From CAVYTF01 sp963771435 (GTDB lineage: Bacteria; Bacteroidota; Bacteroidia; Chitinophagales; Chitinophagaceae): a stretch of 64,000 bases of DNA. Each line of letters starts with the position of its first letter. The first letter of the stretch is position 1. The DNA is taken from the NCBI GenBank assembly GCA_963771435.1, contig CAVYTF010000017.1:1-64000 (forward strand), written 5' to 3'. Position numbers and translations under genes: made by a program. The notes beneath the pieces were generated by a model that did not search any database, was not told the DNA's origin, and worked only from the letters and a program-made list of their open reading frames with translations. Shown one piece after another: positions 43,555 to 52,598 of the stretch.

Positions 43555-45162
43555 ATGAATAAAAAGCATTTGATAAAAAGTGTTTTTGTAATTGTCATTA
43601 CAATTTTCATTTCTTATCTTTTTATCAGCCCTATTTTGAGTACCCAGGATGATGTTTTTACAGAATATATGCTTTGCAAAGGCTTTGGTGCTGCGAACCT
43701 TAGAGGTACTTATTTTGAATATGGCTTTTTGTTTTATGAAAAAGCCTTTGCTTTTTTATACCAGCATTTTCCATCTATTAACTGGCTTACGGCATTTTAT
43801 ATTTTACTTCATTCAGTTTCTGGGATCGCTGTTGTTTATTTATTGCTTGAAAGAAAAGGTTATTTTATAAATGCATTCTTCATAGGGGTCTACTTGTTTT
43901 TGTTTTTTATTCCTTTTATTACTAATCTTTCTTACACCGTTGTTGCTGCGCATTGCATCATAGCTTGCTTTTTTATTTTTATAGTGAACATCATAAAAAA
44001 GCAGCCAATTTCTTTCGGAAAATTATGGTTTGTTTTTTTGCTTATGATAATTGCATTGGGTTTAAGGATACATATTGTTTTGCCGCTGGCTGCGATCATT
44101 GTGCCTTTTTTATTGTTGGTGAAAAGGAATGTTTTTTGGGGCAAATGGATGATTGGTTTCTTAGGGGCTGCGATGGTTACAGTTTGTTCATTCTTATTAC
44201 ATGAAAGTGATTATGAAAATCATATTCAGAACTGGCAAAGTATTAAAGGTGTTGGGAATGCAGAGATCGAATTGGGCAATTATGGATTTGATGAACAAAG
44301 AATAAATCTTGAAAAAGATATTTTTAAAAGGGCGGCTTTTAATGTAATTAAAGAGGGGTATTTGTATGATGATACTTTGCTGCATGAAAAGCTGTTGCAT
44401 GAAATGAAAACTGTGGCCGCTGCACCTGTAATAGGTAATAAAGCCGAACTATACTGGCTTTTTACTGATGTTAAACAGTTTCTTATCTTACTTTTTATTG
44501 GCATATGGCTGGTTTCTTTTTATACAAAAGATAAAAAAATAAAAGTAGTAATATTGTTGTCAAACGTGGCAGCAGTGATTGTTTCAGCTTATTTATTACT
44601 TTATATGAGATTGCCGGAAAGAATTTGGTTACCTATTTTTTTATTACTTTTTTTAATTACTTATTATCCTTTACAAGAGCTACAAATGGATAAGGTAAAC
44701 AATAGAACAAAGTTGTTATGTGGCATTGCGGCAATTGGGATCTTTTTTATCCAGGGTATTAGAATTGCAACAATAAAAAAGGAGAATAAAGAAGGGATCG
44801 ACAATTTTATCTGCGCTAATAAAATATTGAACAGCCATCCTGATGATTTATTTGTAGAGTATAATGAAAGCTATCCTGCAAATAGTTTTCCGGCGCTGGC
44901 GTTGCCATCAAAATATCCATTTAATAATATTTTGTTTCCTTTTTTTATTAATACAGAGTTGAGGGATAATACACTTAAAAAGTTTAAGATAAAAGATGTG
45001 AGCAGTGCATTATGCTCTTCGAAAAATATTTTATTAATTGGAAAGCCTGATGAGGCGCTTGAGGATTATATTTTTCAAACTGAACATAAGCATCTGGTTT
45101 TTGCAAAAGTTTCTCCGAAAGGGAGTTGCCTGGAGTTGTATAATGTGGGGGTATGTAAATGA
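43555..45162 (+). CDS. Large multi-pass membrane protein, unknown function
   Basis: This 535-residue protein has about 10-11 hydrophobic segments (VFVIVITIFISYLFIS, FINAFFIGVYLFLFFIPFI, FVFLLMIIALGLRIHIVLPLAAIIVPFLL, FLILLFIGIWLVSFY, VVILLSNVAAVIVSAYLLLYM, IWLPIFLLLFLITYY) and a soluble C-terminal region of about 130 residues. The layout of an early periplasmic loop with STQDDVFTEYMLCKGF recalls GT-C glycosyltransferase/mannosyltransferase-like proteins, but I see no decisive DD/DE motif. I do not assign a function. It is followed by a 21-bp tandem array. Confidence 0.6.
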   Translation: MNKKHLIKSVFVIVITIFISYLFISPILSTQDDVFTEYMLCKGFGAANLRGTYFEYGFLFYEKAFAFLYQHFPSINWLTAFYILLHSVSGIAVVYLLLERKGYFINAFFIGVYLFLFFIPFITNLSYTVVAAHCIIACFFIFIVNIIKKQPISFGKLWFVFLLMIIALGLRIHIVLPLAAIIVPFLLLVKRNVFWGKWMIGFLGAAMVTVCSFLLHESDYENHIQNWQSIKGVGNAEIELGNYGFDEQRINLEKDIFKRAAFNVIKEGYLYDDTLLHEKLLHEMKTVAAAPVIGNKAELYWLFTDVKQFLILLFIGIWLVSFYTKDKKIKVVILLSNVAAVIVSAYLLLYMRLPERIWLPIFLLLFLITYYPLQELQMDKVNNRTKLLCGIAAIGIFFIQGIRIATIKKENKEGIDNFICANKILNSHPDDLFVEYNESYPANSFPALALPSKYPFNNILFPFFINTELRDNTLKKFKIKDVSSALCSSKNILLIGKPDEALEDYIFQTEHKHLVFAKVSPKGSCLELYNVGVCK

Positions 45163-45212
45163 GAGAATAGGGAAATGAGAGAATGGCAGATGTGAAACCA
45201 TGTGATACTACT

Positions 45213-45500
45213 CAATACTGAGCTTATACCATCTGAAACTGGCTTGTACCATACGAAATTGAGTTTGTACCGCCCGAAACTGACCTTACACGCCTGAAAC
45301 TAATCTTGGACCGCCCGAAACTGACCTTGCACCACCCGAAACTGATCTTGCACCACCTGAAACTGACCTTGGACCGCCCGAAACTGATTTTGCACCGCCC
45401 GAAACTGACCTTGCACTGCCCGAAACTGATCTTGCACCACCCGAAACTGACCTTGCACCGCCCTCGATTGACTTTAGACCACGCTCAATTGACTTTACAC
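45213..45500. repeat. 21-bp tandem array, about 13 units
   Basis: Units are near CCGAAACTGACCTTGCACCAC. GAAA starts at 45235, 45255, 45276, 45296, 45317, 45338, 45359, 45380, 45401, 45422 and 45443; the steps are 21 bp except two of 20 near the left edge. The edges diverge. Because 21 is a multiple of 3, both strands are open (7-residue repeats HRPKLTL and SVSGGAR). Confidence 0.9.
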
Positions 45501-45713
45501 AGCGGAGGGTATGCATAAACAGCGGCCGGGGTAGCTAAACAGCGGTGGTTTTTGATGAAGTTTGAGGTTTTGCTGTTTCATTTTGGGAGGAAAGTTCGAA
45601 TTTGAGCGCTCAACGGGTGTACAACTGTTGAACGAAGCGCCACTAAAGCCACATTTGTGCACAAAATCTGGTAGCTAAAAAAATTAAAACGTAAAAAGTA
45701 AAAATGGACGGGC
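45501..45713. other. Intergenic before ftsZ 3' end
   Basis: No gene recognised between the 21-bp array and the ftsZ terminator. An imperfect dyad around 45606-45643 (GCGCTCAAC ... GTTGAACGAAGCGC) is weak. Confidence 0.35.
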
Positions 45714-45747
45714 AAAAAAACCCCGCGTCTTTGTGGAGGGCGCGGGG
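45714..45747 (-). terminator. Intrinsic terminator of ftsZ and the dcw cluster
   Basis: On the minus strand CCCCGCG, loop CCCTCCACAAAGA, CGCGGGG is followed by seven T. It lies 27 bp after the ftsZ stop, at the end of the 13-gene cluster. Confidence 0.88.
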
Positions 45748-45773
45748 ATGAACTAAAAGTGTGTTTGTAAGAA

Positions 45774-47678
45774 TCAATCGGGCTTTTTGCCGTCTAAAAA
45801 GGTGTTGATGGTAGAAATTTGTGTTTGCTCATTTTCATCTTTTTTTACGGTGTATTTGCTGTAAAAATTTTCAACGGAGGTGAGCGTGCTGCCAAATAAC
45901 TCCATATTTCGACGCACATAGGCGGGCACGGTGTCAAATTCTCCGCCAGAATCCCCGGTGGTCATATTGAATGAAAGATTGCGCAATTTTTGTAAACGTT
46001 CGGCGGCGCGGCGGCGTTGTGTTTCATCATCATCCTGGCTCATATCTGTTGCGGAAGTGGCTGCAACGACAGGGGCGATGGGTGGCTCTTCCTTGATCAC
46101 TAACTGCATTTCAGGTTCCTGTGGTTCCAGAACAGGCTGTGGTTTTTCCGTTTCTACTTCCGGTTTTTGAGTAGTTTCTTTTGTTATGCCATTGCTCTCT
46201 TTTTTTAATTCATGCATTGTAGGGATGTTATTTTCCTGCACCGGAAAAATGTTTGAATAAATATTGGAGGGCTTGCTTAAAAAACTCATGGGGGCGGGCT
46301 GTGCAATTGCAGTAGGTTTCTCAATAAGCTTCATTTCAAAAGATATATTTTCTTTTGGTTCTTCAACAAAGTTGAGCTTGAAAACCTCTTTTTCTTTGGG
46401 CTCTTCTACTATTTCGTTGGAAGGTTTTGAATTTTGGCCAAAAGAAAAAGACATTTTTTCGTTTTGAAAGGATGCGGCAAGAGGCTCCTGCGTTCTTTCT
46501 TCTGCAATTGCTGCTATAGAATTTTTTTCTTTTTCGGGTTCTACCAGTCTTGGAGCATATATGTCTACGTCGTCAAATGGCAATGGAGATTGGTTGTATT
46601 GTTTCTTTGGTGATTCTTTTTTCTCATCCCCATCAAGAGACAAAGTCAGTATAACCTTTTCTTCTTTGGGCGGCTCTTTTTTCTCAACGACAGGCGTCTG
46701 AATAAATGAATTTTTATGTTCGAAACCTGTAGCTACTAAAGTGATGCCTATTTTTTTGCCAAGCGCAGTATTGTAGCCCATCCCTACAATTACATCAGTG
46801 CTTTCGCCTGCCTGCCTGCGGAGGTGGTTGTTAATGATCTCAAGTTCATCCATGGTGCATTCATATTCGCCTTCTGAACTATTTATATTAATTAATATCC
46901 ATTTAGCGCCGCGAATGTCATTATCATTCAGCAAAGGCGAATTGAGTGCATCTTCAATGGCACGCTGGGCGCGGTCTTCGCCTTCTACAGCAGCGCTTCC
47001 AAGAATAGCAACACCTCCATTTTTCATGACGGTGCAAACATCAGCAAAATCGACAATGATGTGGCCACGGCTGTTTATAATATCTGTGATACATTTAGCG
47101 GCGGTAGCAAGCACGTTATCTGCCTTTCCAAAAGCCTCTTTCATTTTTAAATTGCCGTACTGGATGCGCAGTTTATCATTGTTTATAACAAGGAGTGTAT
47201 CTACTAATGGTTTTAACTCATTAATTCCTTCTTCTGCCTGCTGATGCCTGCGCGGACCTTCGAAACCAAATGGTGTGGTAACGATGGCGACTGTGAGAAT
47301 ATTAAGGTCGCGGCAAATTTTAGCAATTATAGGAGCGCCGCCAGTGCCAGTGCCGCCTCCCATGCCTGCACAGATGAAAGCCATTTTTGTGTTTACTTCA
47401 AGAATGCGTTTTATTTCATCAAGCGATTCTTCGGTGGCTTGTTTGCCCACCGCAGGATTGGCACCCGCGCCGAGGCCTTGCGTAAGGTGAGGCCCAAGCT
47501 GAATTTTATTCGGAACATCACTTTGTTCCAACGCTTTTGCATCAGTATTGCAAATAATAAAATCGACACCTGCAATATCATCAGCAAACATAAAGTTTAC
47601 TGCATTGCTCCCTCCGCCGCCTATACCCATCACTTTGATGATAGACGATTTTTGCTTTGGCAAATCAAAATGAATCAT
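45774..47678 (-). CDS. ftsZ: Cell division protein FtsZ with long C-terminal linker
   Basis: This 634-residue tubulin homologue forms the Z-ring. The GTPase domain (about residues 12-320) has GIGGGGSNAVN, the signature GGGTGTGGAP (T3-like FICAGMGGGTGTGGAP) and a T7-loop ADVCTVMKNGG. A charged linker of about 270 residues follows, with EEPKE-type repeats (VEEPKEKEVFKLNFVEEPKENISFEMK), then a C-terminal peptide VPAYVRRNMELFG resembling the IPAFLRRQ binding peptide, and a tail ISTINTFLDGKKPD. The linker is longer than in E. coli. Intact. Confidence 0.95.
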   Translation of the reverse strand: MIHFDLPKQKSSIIKVMGIGGGGSNAVNFMFADDIAGVDFIICNTDAKALEQSDVPNKIQLGPHLTQGLGAGANPAVGKQATEESLDEIKRILEVNTKMAFICAGMGGGTGTGGAPIIAKICRDLNILTVAIVTTPFGFEGPRRHQQAEEGINELKPLVDTLLVINNDKLRIQYGNLKMKEAFGKADNVLATAAKCITDIINSRGHIIVDFADVCTVMKNGGVAILGSAAVEGEDRAQRAIEDALNSPLLNDNDIRGAKWILININSSEGEYECTMDELEIINNHLRRQAGESTDVIVGMGYNTALGKKIGITLVATGFEHKNSFIQTPVVEKKEPPKEEKVILTLSLDGDEKKESPKKQYNQSPLPFDDVDIYAPRLVEPEKEKNSIAAIAEERTQEPLAASFQNEKMSFSFGQNSKPSNEIVEEPKEKEVFKLNFVEEPKENISFEMKLIEKPTAIAQPAPMSFLSKPSNIYSNIFPVQENNIPTMHELKKESNGITKETTQKPEVETEKPQPVLEPQEPEMQLVIKEEPPIAPVVAATSATDMSQDDDETQRRRAAERLQKLRNLSFNMTTGDSGGEFDTVPAYVRRNMELFGSTLTSVENFYSKYTVKKDENEQTQISTINTFLDGKKPD

Positions 47679-47717
47679 GGTTAAAAATTTAATAGTGGTT
47701 AGTAAGTTAATTATGAA

Positions 47718-49090
47718 TTATTTTATTTCAAGGTCTCCGTCTTCTTTAAATAAATCAATAAGGCCTCCTTTGAATTTTTCCCAAAAACTGCTAAGGCTTT
47801 TGCGTTTTGATATATTGATAACTTCAGCCGGTACTTCATTTTTTGCAGGAACAGTTCCCTGTGTTTTTAAATTTTCAGGAACTACTACGTTTTTGAAATC
47901 ATGCTCAAAATCTTTGTGTTTATTCTCATAATCGCTATATCCTTTTAATATTAGCCCAATACATGTTGAATACATTGGCTTTTTTAATTCTTCTATATGA
48001 TTCGCCGCAAGATGTTCATTAGGGAAACCAATGCGCGCATTCAATTGAGTGACATATTCTGTTAACTGGATAAGATGTTTAAGCTGCGAGCCGCCACCAG
48101 TTAATATAATGCCTCCATTTAAAGCGCGGCTATCAAGGCCGACTTGTTTTAAATGATAGGTAACAAAATCAAGTATCTCGCTCATTCTTGCTTGTATGAT
48201 GCTTGCAAGGTTTTTTACACTTATTTCCTTTGGATGCATTCCTTTTAACCCAGGAATAGTTATAAATGAATTTGCTTTTGCTTCTTCACTTAACGCACTG
48301 CCAAACTGAACTTTCATTGCTTCCGCCTGACCTTTTAGAACACCTAAACCCATGCGTATATCATTGGTAATATTTTCTCCGCCAAAAGGAATGACCGCTG
48401 TATGTTTTAAAATTCCTTCATAAAAAACAGCCAGATCGCTTGTGCCACCACCAATATCAAGAATGGCAACGCCTGCTTCCATATCCATTTCACTCATCAC
48501 AGCAGCAGCGGAAGCAAGGGGTTGCAGCACGAGGTCTTTTGTTTTTAGAAGCTGCGCTCCACAGCACGATTGATGTTTCTTATAGCATTTCTATCCCCTG
48601 TAATGATATGAAAGTTCGCACCAACTTTTACACCGTTATAGCCAACAGGATCTTTGATATTTTGAAAATTATCAACATGAAAATCCTGCGGTATCACTTC
48701 AATTATCTGATCGCCTGCAGGAATAAAAGTTTTGCGCTGGTTTTCTATTAACTGGTCAATTTCGCTTCGCTGTATTTCAATTTCAGAATCCATCCTAACT
48801 ATATCTCCCCGTGTTTGGAGGCTCTTGATATGATGGCCTGCAACACCGACATAGACTTCATTAATTTCCAATTCAGGATTACTTTCCCGACAATTTGTAA
48901 AGGCTTGTTGAATGGCTTTGATCGTTTGATCAATGTTGAGTACCTGGCCATGTTGTACACCATTGCTATTGGCACGGCCAAAGCCTAAAATCTCCAGTTT
49001 GCCATATTCATTTTTTCTTCCGGCAATTGCAGCAATTTTGGTTGTACCAATGTCGAGGCCAACAATAATGGGCGCTTCATTTGGGTTCAT
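47718..49090 (-). CDS. ftsA: Cell division protein FtsA, frameshifted in this sequence
   Basis: FtsA tethers FtsZ to the membrane. The first frame (start 49090) has GLDIGTTKIAAIAGR (phosphate 1 motif), QHGQVLNIDQTIKAI and the 1C domain, and ends falsely at 48545 after AVERSF. The next frame carries QPLASAAAVM, GVAILDIGGGTSDLAVF (phosphate 2), NGGIILTGGGSQLKHL and a C-terminal amphipathic stretch LSSFWEKFKGGLIDLFK. One extra T (TT to TTT near 48549) gives RSFLKTKDLVLQPLAS and a 457-residue protein. Since ftsA is essential in most bacteria that have it, the break is probably a sequence error. Confidence 0.93.
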
Positions 49091-49116
49091 GATATTCTAT
49101 TTTTAGTTGTGTGTAT

Positions 49117-50088
49117 TTAATTAAAATCTTTAAAGTTTAATTTTTTTGTTTTCGCTTTATTACTTCTTTTAAGAGCCCCCTTTGGATTTGCGATAATTGT
49201 TTGCCTGGGCTTTAGAGCTGTTTTTGTAATTGGCTTTTTAGCTGCTGAATCTTTTGCCATTGATACTGTAGCAGAGTTAGAAATTGTGTTGTTTAATGCA
49301 GCATTTACCGAATCTATTGCCAGCGTTGCAACCCCACGCATTGTTGCTACTATCTGCCCGTCATATTGGACATTAATTTTTTCATATTTTTCAAAACCGG
49401 CTTTTGCCCAAACCTGCTTATAAAAACTATATAATCTGTCAAATTTTGATTGTAGACTATCCGCATTTCCCAATTCAATAATTTGATCACCCAGAACAGG
49501 CAATATTTGAAAAGTGCGTTCAGGGGTTATGTTTATTTGCGAAATCTGCTCTGTCCAAAATGAATCTACTGAAATAAATTGTGCGATCTTTTTTATGTCT
49601 ATTAGTAATATACTATCAGGAGTTGATAAAATATTTTTGTTTGAAGTAAAAGATGTAAATACCGGTACCCTAGCAGTTTGGTCTTCACTCACCGGTAAAC
49701 GCATCCCGCTGCTGTCTATATAAAATGAATTATTCTGAAGAGTAAAAACCCTTGCTAAGGGATTCCTTTCATTGATCTTTATCTGCAATAAATGGTTGTT
49801 GTCAAAGAATAGATTGGTCTGTTTTATCCACACATTTTTTTGCAAATCTTCTTCTATTGCATTTAAATTTATTTGTGAAATTTCATTTCCTGTTAAAGCG
49901 TTGTTTTCTTTTAAAATTTGTTTTATATCATTTTCATCGACAAAAAGATAATCATGTGCCCCAATAATTTCTATATTCACTCCTGCACAAGATTTGTTTT
50001 CTTTTTGCTTCATAGCTGCAATAAGCAACGCCACTGTTGCAAGACCCAGCATATACCAACTAATTAATATGAAGCGTTGTTTCAACAT
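49117..50088 (-). CDS. ftsQ: Cell division protein FtsQ
   Basis: This 323-residue bitopic protein has an N-terminal TM helix (FILISWYMLGLATVALLIAAM), a POTRA domain (CAGVNIEIIGAHDYLFVDENDIKQILKE) and the FtsQ beta domain (NVWIKQTNLFFDNNHLLQIKINERNPLARVF). Divisome scaffold of the FtsQBL complex. The lysine-rich C-terminal tail (LKPRQTIIANPKGALKRSNKAKTKK) is less conserved. Its ATG directly follows the murC stop TAA. Confidence 0.88.
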   Translation of the reverse strand: MLKQRFILISWYMLGLATVALLIAAMKQKENKSCAGVNIEIIGAHDYLFVDENDIKQILKENNALTGNEISQINLNAIEEDLQKNVWIKQTNLFFDNNHLLQIKINERNPLARVFTLQNNSFYIDSSGMRLPVSEDQTARVPVFTSFTSNKNILSTPDSILLIDIKKIAQFISVDSFWTEQISQINITPERTFQILPVLGDQIIELGNADSLQSKFDRLYSFYKQVWAKAGFEKYEKINVQYDGQIVATMRGVATLAIDSVNAALNNTISNSATVSMAKDSAAKKPITKTALKPRQTIIANPKGALKRSNKAKTKKLNFKDFN

Positions 50089-51450
50089 TTATTTATTCAC
50101 TAAAATATTTTTTACTGGTTCTATTAATGCATCAATGTCCCCGGCACCACACATTACAAGTAATTCGGGTTGATAAACTTTCACCCATTCTATCATTGTG
50201 TCCTTATTCAAAAGCTGTCTTTGAGGTAGTTGCATATTATCGATGATTAACTCACTACTGACCCCTTCTATTGGTAATTCGCGCGCAGGATAAATCGGCA
50301 GTAGAATAACTTCATCAGCCATGTCAAGGCTTTTGGCAAATTCTTTAGCCAGATCATTAGTTCTGCTGAAAAGATGTGGCTGAAAAATAACCGTACATTT
50401 TTTGTCGATGTACAAACTCCGTATACCGCTTATCAACGCTTTTAGCTCTTCAGGATGATGCGCATAATCATCTATTAGTATATGCCTTTTGTTTTTTAAA
50501 ATATACTCAAACCTTCTTTTTACTCCTTTAAAAGACTCAACGGCAGCTTTGATTTTATCTATTCCTATATTTAAATATTTAGCTACTGTTATGGCCGCTA
50601 CAGCGTTTTCAACGTTGTGCAAGCCTCCCATGTGGAATAGAATATTTTTTATACTCCAGTTTCTGCTTTCAATGTCAAATGAATAAGTGCCATTTCTTAT
50701 GATAATATTTAAGGCGAAGGCATCTGCATTATTATTGTCAAAACTGTAAGTAAAATGAACAGGCGCATTTAGTTCAGCATTTCTTTTTAAACCATACTTA
50801 CTTACAAGGCAGCCATTATTCTTTATTTTTTGAGAAAAATGTATAAATGCTTTTTCAACTTCTTTGCCTGTTCCATAAATATCCAGGTGGTCAGGATCCA
50901 TTGCAGTAATAACCGCAACATCCGGCGAAAGCTTTAAAAAACTTCTGTCATATTCGTCTGCTTCCACTACATAAACATTATTTTCACTGTTCCAGAAATT
51001 GGTATGATAATTTGCTGATATTCCTCCAAGAAATGCATTACAGCCAAATCCGCTATGGCGCAAAATGTGCGCGATCATTGTTGTAATGGTCGTTTTCCCA
51101 TGAGTGCCTCCAACACAAATATTGAAAGAGTTTTCTGTTATGATCTGTAAGATGTCGCTGCGTTTCAACACTGCATAATTGTTGTTACGGTAATAAATAA
51201 GTTCTGAATGGCTTTCAGGGATAGCAGGCGTATAGACTACAGTATCAGCATTTTTTGGGATCATAGAAATATTTTCTTCGTAATGGATGTCGATCCCTTC
51301 CCTTTCAAGTTCTCTTGTCAAATCGCTTTGCGCTCTGTCATATCCTGATACAATAACAACACGGCTCTTGAAATAACGCGCAAGCGCACTCATGCCAATG
51401 CCACCAATGCCTATGAAGTAAATGTTCTTTATGGTTGTTAACCTGATCAA
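50089..51450 (-). CDS. murC: UDP-N-acetylmuramate--L-alanine ligase
   Basis: This 453-residue Mur ligase adds L-Ala to UDP-MurNAc. N-terminal domain IKNIYFIGIGGIGMSALARYF; ATP-binding CVGGTHGKTTITTMIAHIL; central VVEADEYDRSF and MDPDHLDIYG; C-terminal IDDYAHHPEELKALI. These are the MurC signatures in order. It overlaps murG by 4 bp (ATGA). Confidence 0.95.
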   Translation of the reverse strand: MIRLTTIKNIYFIGIGGIGMSALARYFKSRVVIVSGYDRAQSDLTRELEREGIDIHYEENISMIPKNADTVVYTPAIPESHSELIYYRNNNYAVLKRSDILQIITENSFNICVGGTHGKTTITTMIAHILRHSGFGCNAFLGGISANYHTNFWNSENNVYVVEADEYDRSFLKLSPDVAVITAMDPDHLDIYGTGKEVEKAFIHFSQKIKNNGCLVSKYGLKRNAELNAPVHFTYSFDNNNADAFALNIIIRNGTYSFDIESRNWSIKNILFHMGGLHNVENAVAAITVAKYLNIGIDKIKAAVESFKGVKRRFEYILKNKRHILIDDYAHHPEELKALISGIRSLYIDKKCTVIFQPHLFSRTNDLAKEFAKSLDMADEVILLPIYPARELPIEGVSSELIIDNMQLPQRQLLNKDTMIEWVKVYQPELLVMCGAGDIDALIEPVKNILVNK

Positions 51451-52586
51451 GCAATATCTTTTAAAATTTCTTTTGCAATTATTTCGTCCGCGTTTCTAAC
51501 TGCTAATGCTGCAATGTTTGTTTCCATTTCTTTTTGTTTCTTTTCATCAAAGATTAAATTCGTAATGGTTTTAAATAATTTATCCTCCACTTCATTATCC
51601 TGAATCATCAACGCTGCATTCTTATCAACCAAATATTTTGCATTCATTGTTTGATGATCTTCTGTTGCCAAAGGATAAGGAACAAAAACAACTGGCTTTT
51701 TTGAAACACATAACTCCGCAACAGTCATCGCTCCTGACCTTGATATTACTATATCTGCTGCAGAATATGCCTTATCCATATCAATAATAAATCCATTCAC
51801 CCAAACATTTTTCCAAAGTTTTCCACGCTCTGTATATATCTCTGTATTTACCTTTCCTGTTTGCCAGATAAGTTGAATATTTAACTCAGCAAAACGAGGC
51901 AGGTTTTTCTCCATTATTTGATTGATGCTTCTTGCTCCCAGACTGCCGCCAAAAGCAAGCACTGTCTTTTTATTTTCATCTAATTCAAAAAATTTTATAG
52001 CGTCTTTTTTTGAAATAGCAGAACCTGAGATGCTTTTCCTGACTGGGTTTCCCGTAATCATTATTTTATCTTTGGGAAAAAATATTTCCATACCACTTGT
52101 GGCAACAAAAATTTTTGTTGCCTTTTTACCAAGTAAAATATTGCTCTTGCCTGCAAATGAATTGCTTTCGTGAATGAACGTTGGAATACTTTTCTGCTGT
52201 GCAAATTTTAAGATAGGAAAACTTGAATACCCTCCAACTCCAATAACAGCATCGGGGCTAAATTCATTCACTATTTTTTTAACCTGCCCGAAACTTTTAA
52301 TAAGCTTAAACGGCAATAAAATATTTTTAAACAAAGAACTTCTGTTATAACCTGCAATGTCTATTCCCCTTATATTGTAGCCGGCCTGTGGCACTTTTTC
52401 CATTTCCATTTTTCCTTTGGCGCCTACAAATAAAAATTCAGCAGAAGGCTGCAGGAGCTTTATTGCATTGGCAATCGCAATCGCAGGAAATATATGGCCG
52501 CCTGTTCCTCCTCCCGCTATAATAATACGAAGCGCCTTCACTTCTGAAAGGAAATTTGAAACAGTATTATTATCCATTTTCTTCAT
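51447..52586 (-). CDS. murG: UDP-N-acetylglucosamine transferase MurG
   Basis: This 379-residue GT-B enzyme converts lipid I to lipid II. It has the N-terminal IIAGGGTGGHIFPAIAIANAI loop, a second glycine-rich region (VLAFGGSLGARSINQIM) and the UDP-GlcNAc site DIVISRSGAMTVAELCVSKKPVVFVPYP. There are two possible starts (52586 or the ATG three codons later). Peripheral on the cytoplasmic face. Confidence 0.95.
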   Translation of the reverse strand: MKKMDNNTVSNFLSEVKALRIIIAGGGTGGHIFPAIAIANAIKLLQPSAEFLFVGAKGKMEMEKVPQAGYNIRGIDIAGYNRSSLFKNILLPFKLIKSFGQVKKIVNEFSPDAVIGVGGYSSFPILKFAQQKSIPTFIHESNSFAGKSNILLGKKATKIFVATSGMEIFFPKDKIMITGNPVRKSISGSAISKKDAIKFFELDENKKTVLAFGGSLGARSINQIMEKNLPRFAELNIQLIWQTGKVNTEIYTERGKLWKNVWVNGFIIDMDKAYSAADIVISRSGAMTVAELCVSKKPVVFVPYPLATEDHQTMNAKYLVDKNAALMIQDNEVEDKLFKTITNLIFDEKKQKEMETNIAALAVRNADEIIAKEILKDIA

Positions 52587-52598
52587 TACTCAAATAAT

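Noticed and set aside
45213..45500. CRISPR array
   Set aside because: Units are contiguous 21-bp repeats with no variable spacers, and no cas genes are near.
45286..45518. Two repeat-only ORFs (HRPKLTL and SVSGGAR units) as real proteins
   Set aside because: Openness on both strands follows from the 21-bp period; no convincing start, signal or family.
48545..48550. Programmed frameshift in ftsA
   Set aside because: No slippery heptamer or stimulatory structure seen; one extra T explains it.
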